The notes under the pieces: model-generated
The model's database searches: none
Seen by the model: the letters and a program-made list of their open reading frames with translations, nothing else
Told to the model about the DNA's origin: nothing
Part shown: positions 1 to 5,081 of the stretch, in pieces
Layout of the letters: the number at the start of each line of letters is the position of its first letter
How positions within the stretch are numbered: position 1 is the first letter of the stretch
Translations under genes and position numbers: made by a program
Assembly (NCBI GenBank): GCA_018263655.1
Contig: JAANWY010000191.1
Coordinates: forward strand, 1-5,151
DNA from: Anaerolineales bacterium
Lineage (GTDB): Bacteria; Chloroflexota; Anaerolineae; Epilineales; JAANWY01
Length of the DNA stretch: 5,151 nucleotides
Direction of reading: 5' to 3'

Positions 1-331
1 CCATATCGTAGTCGGCACCTAAGGCGATAACAAGCATATCGGCTTCATACGTGCCTTCTTCGGTGGTGACGCGCCGCGCCTCCGGATCAATGGTGGTGAT
101 TGTTTCCTGGTGGAAGCGCACGCCTGATTTCAGCAGGTTACGGTAGGGCATCTTGACCGCAGCGGCCGTTTCACGACCAAACATGACATCGAATTTGGAA
201 AAACCAATGAAGAATGAATCGCTCTTATCAATCAGCATGATGTCCAGTTGATCGCCAAGCCTATCAGAAAGCATTGTGCCTAACTCTAGTCCGCCAAATC
301 CGGCACCAAGAATGATGATTCGCTTTTTCAC
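1..331 (-). CDS. FAD/NAD(P)-binding oxidoreductase, sulfide:quinone oxidoreductase-like, N-terminal part
   Basis: The first 110 codons of a flavoprotein are present; the rest lies beyond base 1. The start is a GTG at 331-329, chosen because an AGGAG ribosome site sits 7 bases upstream (339-343) and the protein opens directly with a Rossmann strand. Residues 5-8 are IIIL, followed by the dinucleotide-binding glycine motif GAGFGG (9-14). An IDKSD segment near residue 36 sits where the acidic end of the second strand normally binds the FAD ribose. Close to the cut end, LVIALGADYD matches the second conserved FAD motif of the SQR/flavocytochrome c sulfide dehydrogenase/NDH-2 superfamily. These enzymes move electrons from sulfide, NADH or similar donors to quinone at the membrane. 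The catalytic cysteines of true SQR would lie outside the window, so the substrate cannot be assigned. The gene follows the receiver-like gene after 27 bases and is probably in its operon. Base composition is about 50% G+C, lower than the kinase gene. Confidence 0.85.
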   Translation of the reverse strand, partial: MKKRIIILGAGFGGLELGTMLSDRLGDQLDIMLIDKSDSFFIGFSKFDVMFGRETAAAVKMPYRNLLKSGVRFHQETITTIDPEARRVTTEEGTYEADMLVIALGADYDM

Positions 332-338
332 GGATGAA

Positions 339-343
339 CTCCT
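339..343 (-). promoter_or_regulatory. Ribosome binding site of the oxidoreductase gene
   Basis: Read on the minus strand this is AGGAG, 7 bases before the GTG at 331-329. It lies in the 27-base gap after the stop codon of the receiver-like gene. It fixes the GTG as start and supports independent re-initiation within a two-gene operon. Confidence 0.75.
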
Positions 344-358
344 TTTTGCGATGATTGA

Positions 359-709
359 TTATGAAGCATAATGTTTCCTCTTGAACTCGGTGGGCAGCAG
401 TTCTTCGATCAGCCGTGTCAGGTCATCCACGTCGCCGGCCGGCACATGTTGCGCACTGAAGACGCTCGCCTCAGACCGCGCGATATCCAATTCGATAAGG
501 GACAGGCCGCAGTTCACCAGCGCCCGCGCCATGGCCTCGCCCCTATTCCGCTCCGCGATGATGAGGGTAGGTGCCAATGCCTTGAGCTGGCTCACCGTCG
601 GCTGCTCGATGCGCAGGACTTCGGTGTCCGGCAGGGCGGCCAGGCCGGCTTCGATGGCCATCAGAAAGAGCGAACGGCCGCAAATGACCACGCGCCGGAT
701 GTGGCTCAC
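359..709 (-). CDS. Small receiver-like protein lacking the phospho-acceptor aspartate
   Basis: This 116-residue soluble protein starts at a GTG (709-707). On the minus strand GAGGTAGGA (723-715) precedes it, with AGGA 5 bases from the start. The order of secondary structure suggests a CheY-like fold: a first strand VVICG (7-11), a helix SLFLMAIEAGLAAL (13-26), strand EVLRI (30-34), helix, strand PTLIIAE (47-53), then a last helix DDLTRLIEELL (95-105). The acidic pocket after strand 1 is absent (CGRS instead of DD). Strand 3 ends in AERNRG where receivers carry the phosphorylated Asp. It is therefore best called a degenerate or pseudo-receiver that could act by protein contact rather than phosphorylation. 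Short proteins of this look occur near signalling genes in Chloroflexota (recollection, not searched). It is followed after 27 bases by the flavin oxidoreductase gene and may regulate or partner it. Function is unknown; the fold assignment is moderate. Confidence 0.8.
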   Translation of the reverse strand: MSHIRRVVICGRSLFLMAIEAGLAALPDTEVLRIEQPTVSQLKALAPTLIIAERNRGEAMARALVNCGLSLIELDIARSEASVFSAQHVPAGDVDDLTRLIEELLPTEFKRKHYAS

Positions 710-783
710 ACGTGTCCTACCTCAAGTATTTGCAGAATGCGTTTAACATGCCACTATGATAGCAGAAAACCAACTAAAAAGAT

Positions 784-800
784 ACTATACTTAGTATAGT
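784..800. promoter_or_regulatory. Perfect AT-rich palindrome, candidate operator
   Basis: ACTATAC (784-790), spacer TTA, GTATAGT (794-800) form a perfect 7-base inverted repeat. It contains TATACT on the plus strand (786-791) and TATAGT/TATACT-like hexamers on the minus strand, so it could overlap a -10 element in either direction. It lies 75-91 bases upstream of the GTG of the receiver-like gene. Symmetry and composition suggest a dimeric helix-turn-helix regulator site. The binder is unknown; a NarL/LuxR-type protein such as the adjacent kinase output domain is a possibility only. Confidence 0.5.
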
Positions 801-898
801 CTTCGTGTAGTATTTGAGGGAGACTGACTTCACATACTTGGTTAGAGTGGTTGGAGAGGCTTACGAAGACGTACACGGGGAATGTTCTGATTACCCAA

Positions 899-924
899 CA
901 GCCGTCGAATCAATTCGACGGCTG
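899..924. repeat. 12-bp perfect inverted repeat (stem-loop)
   Basis: CAGCCGTCGAAT (899-910) and ATTCGACGGCTG (913-924) are exact reverse complements separated by CA. As RNA this would give an 11-bp stem with a 4-base loop on either strand. No T-run of terminator type follows: on the minus strand the next bases are TTGGGTAATC, on the plus strand ACACTGAAAA. It could be a Rho-independent-like terminator of weak form, an RNA stability element for the kinase transcript, or a protein-binding site. Confidence 0.65.
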
Positions 925-939
925 ACACTGAAAAGACCA

Positions 940-974
940 CCTCAGGGTATTTCAATCCAGTGCCTGAGGGCACT
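940..974. repeat. Two overlapping, mutually exclusive stem-loops
   Basis: CCTCAGG (940-946) can pair with CCTGAGG (963-969). Alternatively AGTGCC (959-964) can pair with GGCACT (969-974) around a TGAG loop. The two stems share bases 963-964 and 969, so only one can form at a time, as in attenuator-type structures. No peptide, ligand or T-run supports a working attenuator. The element lies about 95 to 130 bases past the stop codon of the kinase gene. Confidence 0.45.
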
Positions 975-985
975 TCTCGATTTCA

Positions 986-1007
986 GCCAGGGGTTTCAAC
1001 CTTTGGC
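986..1007 (+). repeat. Stem-loop with two G-U pairs on the plus strand
   Basis: GCCAGGGG (986-993) and CCTTTGGC (1000-1007) pair over all 8 positions if read as plus-strand RNA, using two G-U pairs, with loop TTTCAA. On the minus strand the same positions give two A-C mismatches. The asymmetry hints, weakly, that if an RNA is made from this region it is transcribed rightward. Confidence 0.35.
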
Positions 1008-1062
1008 CCAGGTTCGGCCTGCTTGCTAGAATCCTGCTTGCAAGAAGCTTTCGACAGTTGGA

Positions 1063-1079
1063 GGGAGGTTATTCCTCCC
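1063..1079 (-). terminator. Short GC hairpin enclosing the kinase stop codon
   Basis: GGGAGG (1063-1068) and CCTCCC (1074-1079) form a 6-bp stem. On the minus strand the loop is AATAA and includes the TAA stop of the kinase gene (1071-1069). No T-run follows, so it is not a classical intrinsic terminator. It may mark the 3' end of the message or affect release at the stop codon. The call as terminator is weak. Confidence 0.3.
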
Positions 1080-4000
1080 GGCGTGTCTCCTCGTCTCTCG
1101 CGTCGACGAGGCCTTGCCGGCGCGCGTAGTTGGCCAGCTCGTGCCGGCTCCGCATCTGGATCCGGCGCAGAATCTGGCTGACGTGGTACTTGACCGTCGC
1201 CTCGGTGATGTTCAGTTCGCCCGCAATCTCCTGGTTGGAGAGACCTTGCGCTATCCATTCGAGCACCTCGTGCTGGCGAGGCGTCAGGGGCTCTGGTTCC
1301 TCATCTTCGGGGGATGTGTCGCTGTCGCGCTGAGCGAACTCTGTCAGCACCCGCGCCGCCAGAGCCGGCGAAAGCACCGTCTCGCCCCGCATCACGTCGG
1401 CCAACATGCTAAAGAACTGGGCGCCCTCCAGGTTCTTGAGCAGATACCCCGACGCACCGCCTTTGAGGGCTCCAAACAAGACGTCGTCCTCGGCTGCCAC
1501 CGTCAGCATCACGATCTTGACCTCGGGCAGCTCGGCCTTGATGCGCCGCGTGGCCTCCAAGCCGTCACAGCGCGGCATGTGCACGTCCATCAGAATCAAG
1601 TCGGGGTGCAGGTCGCGCGCCAGGGCCTGGGCTTCCACGCCATCGCTGGCTGACCCGACCACCTGGACGCCACGCGTCGTCAGCATGCGGCGCAGCCCCT
1701 CCCGGAACAGCGGATGATCGTCGACGAGCAATACGCGCCACCGCAGAGCATCATCCTCGGTCGAAGACGGGGGCGGGAGGGCGCGCGCCACACGCACGAC
1801 GATCCGTGTGCCGGCCCCCGGCGAGGAGCGTACCTCCAGGCTGCCCCCCACCGACTCGGCTCGCTCACGCGTGATTTCCAGACCGAAGTGACCTTGCTGC
1901 AACGTCTGCTGCGGATCAAAGCCCGGACCATCATCCTCGATGATGACCTGCACCTCGTCGGCGTGGTAAGTGAAGAGCAGGCGCGCGGTATCCACGCCGG
2001 CATGCTTGCAGACGTTGGTCAGGGCCTCCTGAATGATGCGCAACAACTGGGTCTCCACGTCTGGGGACAGCGAACTGTTGGCGTTGGCCCGCATCTCCTC
2101 GGGGACGCTCACCTGGGTGCTCAGCCCATAGTGTCGGCGCAGCTCATCCAGATAGCGCTGGAGAGCATCGAAGAAATCGGCCACCGGTGGGGGCTCGGAT
2201 GTGCGAATGCCCAGGATGTACGCTCGGGTATCGCCATGCGCGCTGCGAGCCAACTGGCCCAGGCGGGTCAGTGCCGCTTGGGCCTGGGAGGGTTGTCCCT
2301 GCTCCAGCATCGCCCGAACGGTCTGGGCCTCCATGCTCACATACGCCATGGCCTGTCCCAGGTCGTCGTGCAGCTCCCGCCCGATGCGCTCCCGTTCTTC
2401 CAGTGCCGCCAGTCGCTGCTGCTGAGCTTCGATCTGCTTGCGCTCAGTCAGGTCTCGCGCAGCCGCCACTCGGACCTGACGATTCTGGTAGGGGGCAACT
2501 CTGCCCCGCACCTCCAGTGGAATCACTGTCCCGTCTTTGGCGATGCCTTCAACCTCGTAAGGTTCTTCGGTGCCGGCTTCCAATTGCCGCGCCACAAGTT
2601 CCATCGAGGGCGGTGTCAGGAGATCGCCGATGTGCATGCCCATCAACTCGTCACGCGTATAGCCCAGCAGCTCCACAACGGCCTGGTTGGCATCCAGAAT
2701 GCGCCCCGCGTCGTGAATGAGCACAGCTTCGAACGTGGAATCAGCCAGACCCCGGAACCGAGCCTCACTCTCGGCTAGCGCTGCCGTGCGCTCGGCGACC
2801 TGGGCTTCCAGGAACTGGCTCGCTTGCTGCACCGACGCCACCATGCGGTTGAAGGCGGCCGTGATCAGGCCGACCTCATCCTGGTACCGAACCGGCACAC
2901 GCACCGACAAATCTCCCGCATCCACGGCCTGGATTCCCGCGATCAGGGCATTGAGAGGGCGAATCAGGATCAGGTAGAAGAACAGGGGAAAGCCTAACAG
3001 GATCAGCAGGCTGGCTCCCAAGAGCAGAGACACCAACGGCCGCATCTTGGTATGGAGATACTGACGCCAGACGACTTCGTAGTCGGTGAACGTGCCGTCG
3101 CCCGCGACCTGCGTATGATCGTACGTGGCCGTCAGGTCGAAGGGCGTAAACTGGTGGCCGCCGTTGCCGGCCAGGATGCCGGCCCCGCCTGCCTCGTCGA
3201 CCCCAATGTCCTTGTATCGCATCTCGAAACGACCATCGGCGCGCAGGAGCGCCTGCAGGACCGTTGGTGACCGAGAATCCGAGGCTGATTCCTGCACCCA
3301 GCTGACGAGGAGTGTCTCCGGTGCCGCCTTGACGTACGTCGTGGTAGGTTTTCCCCTGGCCAAATCCAGCACCGTAATGGCCGGGCGGAGGTTGTAGTTC
3401 ACGGCCTGAGTGGCCCAATCACCAAACACAAGCTTACCATCGAGCCTCAGCGTCACGTTTTGCCGCTCCTGGCCGTAAAACGGGAAGTCGAAGGGCAGCG
3501 GGTACCGACCCTCGGCGCGTGGTTCCCCAAAATCGGCGTCGAACCGAAGTGGCAGCGTGGACACACGATATTCCCCGTCCGGAGCCGGCTCGAAGCGGAC
3601 CGTGCGGGGGGAGACGTCCAACGCCGCAACGTCGAAACTAGTCTCGAACGCCGGCGCCACGATCACGCCGACCGACCCGATGACGAGCAAGAGGGTGACC
3701 AGCGAGATGCCGATGAGCTTGACCATGAAGGAGGTGTTGTCCGGCGCGTAGTTGAAATAGGCCAACCCGAGGAAGAACAGGACGAGCAACACGCCGGACG
3801 ACGGGATCAAGGCTCGCACCGACATCGGCACGCTCAGCAGCCAGCCCGAGAGCGTCAGGATGCTGATGAGTGCCACGGCGATGACGATAGCTAATATGAA
3901 GGCGAAGGCTGCCTGGGCGAGCCGGCCATGCGGCCAGACGAGGTGCCGAGATCGGAAGACGTCAGGCGCCTGCCGGCGGGAGAAGCGGAACGCACGCCGC

Positions 4001-4470
4001 CAGAAGGTGAGGAGCACCCACAGACAGGCCACCGCTATCCAGATGTCTGTGGCTTTCGTGTTCGTGGTTGGGTCGCCGGCCGGCGTGAGCTGCGAGAACT
4101 GGTAGACGGCCCAGGCGCTGGCCAGAAGCGTGGCGAGGATGGAACCCCCGAACACCGTTCGCACTTCCCGCTGCGCAGGTGGCTGATCCGGCGCTTGGGG
4201 ATAGCGATAGGCGAATTGCAGCAGAGCGACCAAGGCCAGCGAGAGCATGATGAGTTGCAGGTGCACAGCGTAGAACCGCCGGACCCAAACGGAGGTCGCT
4301 TCCACGACGGAGACGCCGGCGTAGGCCGTCATGCCGGCGAAGTACAGGAAAAACCACCAGGTGGCGGTGGTCTTGTTGCGCAGGCTCAACAGGTAGAGCG
4401 TCATCACCAAGGTCAAGATGAGCTGCGCCAGAAAGACGATTGCGTGTTGATCGAAGTATAAGCCCGACAT
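1069..4470 (-). CDS. Membrane hybrid histidine kinase with receiver and LuxR-type DNA-binding domain
   Basis: A complete NarX/NarL-like two-component pathway in one 1133-residue chain, numbered from the ATG at 4470-4468. Eight hydrophobic segments come first (about 9-31, 38-57, 68-87, 107-125, 141-157, 186-211, 221-240, 249-273). Arg/Lys-rich loops after TM1, TM3 and TM5 fit an outside N-terminus, as in 7TM-type kinase sensors. Residues 274-476 are a beta-rich extracytoplasmic domain with FPFYG (329-333), LDGKLVFG (343-350) and DGRFEMRY (412-419). TM9 (478-503), HAMP (504-556) and PAS (570-679) follow. The HisKA_3 box RELHDDLGQ carries phospho-His701 with the D702/Q706 phosphatase motif. The ATPase shows Asn819, DDGPGF (846-851) and GHFGL (860-864). 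After a 16-residue linker, the receiver has DD917-918, phospho-Asp962, Thr990 and Lys1012. The LuxR/NarL helix-turn-helix starts at LTPRQ (1062). All key catalytic residues are present. In-frame alternatives are ATG 4488 and GTG 4515, but neither has a ribosome site and both overlap a strong promoter match, so the ATG at 4470 is preferred. The ligand is unknown. Confidence 0.93.
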   Translation of the reverse strand: MSGLYFDQHAIVFLAQLILTLVMTLYLLSLRNKTTATWWFFLYFAGMTAYAGVSVVEATSVWVRRFYAVHLQLIMLSLALVALLQFAYRYPQAPDQPPAQREVRTVFGGSILATLLASAWAVYQFSQLTPAGDPTTNTKATDIWIAVACLWVLLTFWRRAFRFSRRQAPDVFRSRHLVWPHGRLAQAAFAFILAIVIAVALISILTLSGWLLSVPMSVRALIPSSGVLLVLFFLGLAYFNYAPDNTSFMVKLIGISLVTLLLVIGSVGVIVAPAFETSFDVAALDVSPRTVRFEPAPDGEYRVSTLPLRFDADFGEPRAEGRYPLPFDFPFYGQERQNVTLRLDGKLVFGDWATQAVNYNLRPAITVLDLARGKPTTTYVKAAPETLLVSWVQESASDSRSPTVLQALLRADGRFEMRYKDIGVDEAGGAGILAGNGGHQFTPFDLTATYDHTQVAGDGTFTDYEVVWRQYLHTKMRPLVSLLLGASLLILLGFPLFFYLILIRPLNALIAGIQAVDAGDLSVRVPVRYQDEVGLITAAFNRMVASVQQASQFLEAQVAERTAALAESEARFRGLADSTFEAVLIHDAGRILDANQAVVELLGYTRDELMGMHIGDLLTPPSMELVARQLEAGTEEPYEVEGIAKDGTVIPLEVRGRVAPYQNRQVRVAAARDLTERKQIEAQQQRLAALEERERIGRELHDDLGQAMAYVSMEAQTVRAMLEQGQPSQAQAALTRLGQLARSAHGDTRAYILGIRTSEPPPVADFFDALQRYLDELRRHYGLSTQVSVPEEMRANANSSLSPDVETQLLRIIQEALTNVCKHAGVDTARLLFTYHADEVQVIIEDDGPGFDPQQTLQQGHFGLEITRERAESVGGSLEVRSSPGAGTRIVVRVARALPPPSSTEDDALRWRVLLVDDHPLFREGLRRMLTTRGVQVVGSASDGVEAQALARDLHPDLILMDVHMPRCDGLEATRRIKAELPEVKIVMLTVAAEDDVLFGALKGGASGYLLKNLEGAQFFSMLADVMRGETVLSPALAARVLTEFAQRDSDTSPEDEEPEPLTPRQHEVLEWIAQGLSNQEIAGELNITEATVKYHVSQILRRIQMRSRHELANYARRQGLVDARDEETRREE

Positions 4471-4477
4471 GGGAGAG

Positions 4478-4506
4478 ATTATAGGCATTTCGAGGTCATG
4501 TGGAAA
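4478..4506 (-). promoter_or_regulatory. Sigma-70-type promoter of the hybrid kinase
   Basis: On the minus strand a perfect TATAAT (-10, bases 4483-4478) lies 17 bases after TTTCCA (-35, bases 4506-4501, 4 of 6 matches to TTGACA). Only 7 bases separate the -10 box from the ATG at 4470, so transcription would start at or within a base or two of that ATG. This predicts a leaderless message, consistent with the missing ribosome site. Confidence 0.6.
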
Positions 4507-4560
4507 TGCGACCACGCGACGGGCGCGTGGGGCCGGCTGGGGGTGCGATTTGAGTCAATA

Positions 4561-4587
4561 CGGCGAAAGAGGGGCTCTGTTTCGCCG
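4561..4587. repeat. 8-bp perfect inverted repeat upstream of the kinase promoter
   Basis: CGGCGAAA (4561-4568) and TTTCGCCG (4580-4587) are exact reverse complements with an 11-base spacer. The element is 55 to 81 bases upstream of the -35 box of the kinase promoter. It could be an operator for autoregulation or an RNA hairpin at the end of a leftward transcript. Neither strand shows a T-run. Confidence 0.5.
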
Positions 4588-4593
4588 CTATAA

Positions 4594-4617
4594 CTTGCGT
4601 GGTCCCCCTTCTTGCGT
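4594..4617. repeat. Direct repeat CTTGCGT x2, 17 bases apart
   Basis: CTTGCGT occurs at 4594-4600 and 4611-4617, separated by GGTCCCCCTT. The two copies lie next to the inverted repeat at 4561-4587 in the kinase upstream region. They could be tandem half-sites for a regulator. Seven-base repeats can occur by chance, so support is modest. Confidence 0.35.
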
Positions 4618-4711
4618 TATTCTCAATACAGAGAGACGTCGTCTGGGGCCTGGTCGGGGGGCTCGTTCGCCGTTGGAGGAGGGGGTCCAGTCCCTCGTAG
4701 GAAGCTCGATG

Positions 4712-4741
4712 TTGACCCCACTGCACAGCTCAAACTGTAAT
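4712..4741 (+). promoter_or_regulatory. Candidate promoter for the broken HAD gene
   Basis: TTGACC (4712-4717, 5 of 6) and TGTAAT (4736-4741, 5 of 6) are separated by 18 bases. Transcription would begin near 4748, about 85 bases before the GTG at 4833. It probably served the intact gene from which the HAD fragment derives. Confidence 0.45.
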
Positions 4742-4820
4742 CCCAACTGGCTCAAACGACGTCTTCCGACGTGAGTCTCTTCGCAACGCCAGACATCAAA
4801 GTGGTTCGAGTAGAAAGATC

Positions 4821-4825
4821 GAGGA
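4821..4825 (+). promoter_or_regulatory. Ribosome binding site of the HAD fragment
   Basis: GAGGA ends 7 bases before the GTG at 4833-4835. Its good position shows that the 5' end of this broken gene is authentic and that the GTG was the original start. Confidence 0.6.
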
Positions 4826-4832
4826 TTAGCCC

Positions 4833-5081
4833 GTGGGACAACCGAAAAGCTACATCTGCGACATGGACGGCGTGCTCGTCAGCGGGAGCAATATCATACC
4901 GGGGGCGGATCAGTTCATCCAACGGCTTGTAGATCGGTGGGAACGGGATGAGCGCACATTGCCCCTGGCAGCCCGCTTTGCCGACGAGTGGAACGGTGTC
5001 TTCAGTATCACAGGGGTTCGCGGCCGCTGTCACGCCCCAGGAGCATCAGGCCGGCCGTCACGGCTAGGATCACGAGTGTGA
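4833..5081 (+). pseudogene. Truncated NagD-like HAD-IIA family phosphatase, 5' fragment
   Basis: The frame opens at GTG 4833 with a good ribosome site and reads as the start of a HAD-IIA hydrolase. Residues 7-16 hold motif I, YICDMDGVLV, with the nucleophile Asp10 and the acid/base Asp12. IPGADQFIQRL (22-32) is the usual first helix after the flap. HAD-IIA proteins then continue with a strand ending in a TNNS-type motif II and total about 250-270 residues. Here similarity stops at Leu32 (base 4928). The remaining 50 codons resemble nothing I know, and those after 5008 are antisense to the membrane-protein gene. No continuation appears in the other two frames. Intact members dephosphorylate small sugar or nucleotide phosphates in the cytoplasm. 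This copy lacks the cap and motifs II-IV and cannot be active. A deletion or rearrangement near 4930 is the likely cause. Confidence 0.6.

Larger units (their letters stand above)
710..1068. other. 359-base intergenic region: operator-like left part, hairpin-rich right part
   Basis: No convincing gene lies here. Bases 720-840 are AT-rich and contain a perfect palindrome (784-800), six AGTAT/ATACT copies and a 7-base inverted pair (CAAGTAT at 723-729, ATACTTG at 834-840). This fits the promoter and operator of the minus-strand pair ending at base 1, although I found no clean -35/-10 pair on the minus strand. Bases 899-1020 contain at least three predicted hairpins. A TTG-started open frame (814-1029, 71 codons) has no ribosome site, and one of the hairpins lies inside it. 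I see no T-run typical of an intrinsic terminator. Confidence 0.6.

Noticed and set aside
371..799. Plus-strand frames opposite the receiver-like gene (371-799 and 381-746)
   Set aside because: Both are antisense to a gene with a good ribosome site, an operon context and a plausible fold. Their products are rich in Arg, Ser and His as expected for shadows.
814..1029. Plus-strand frame of 71 codons starting with TTG
   Set aside because: It has no ribosome site and only a TTG start, it contains the 12-bp inverted repeat, and the product resembles no family I know. A decayed gene cannot be excluded.
1020..1050. Repeat TGCTTGC (1020 and 1035) and CTTGCAAG as an attachment site
   Set aside because: The repeats are short and close together, with no integrase or tRNA gene nearby.
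1714..2778. Long plus-strand open frame (354 codons) opposite the kinase gene
   Set aside because: It is fully antisense to conserved kinase domains (ATPase, HisKA_3, PAS). The product shows no recognisable domain, and such frames are common opposite GC-rich genes.
3460..4461. Plus-strand frames opposite the membrane region of the kinase
   Set aside because: Their products are charged, low-complexity chains produced by reading the complement of hydrophobic codons.
4496..4774. Small frames on both strands in the kinase upstream region
   Set aside because: They lack ribosome sites and known motifs and overlap the promoter elements and repeats identified here.
4945..4990. Weak hairpin TGCC-AGG-GGCA on the minus strand as terminator of the membrane-protein gene
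   Set aside because: The stem is only 4 bp and no T-run follows, so it is not better than chance.
4752..5033. Minus-strand frame of 93 codons over the HAD fragment
   Set aside because: It overlaps both the HAD motif I coding region and the end of the membrane-protein gene and has no domain signal. The HAD and membrane-protein readings explain the same bases better.
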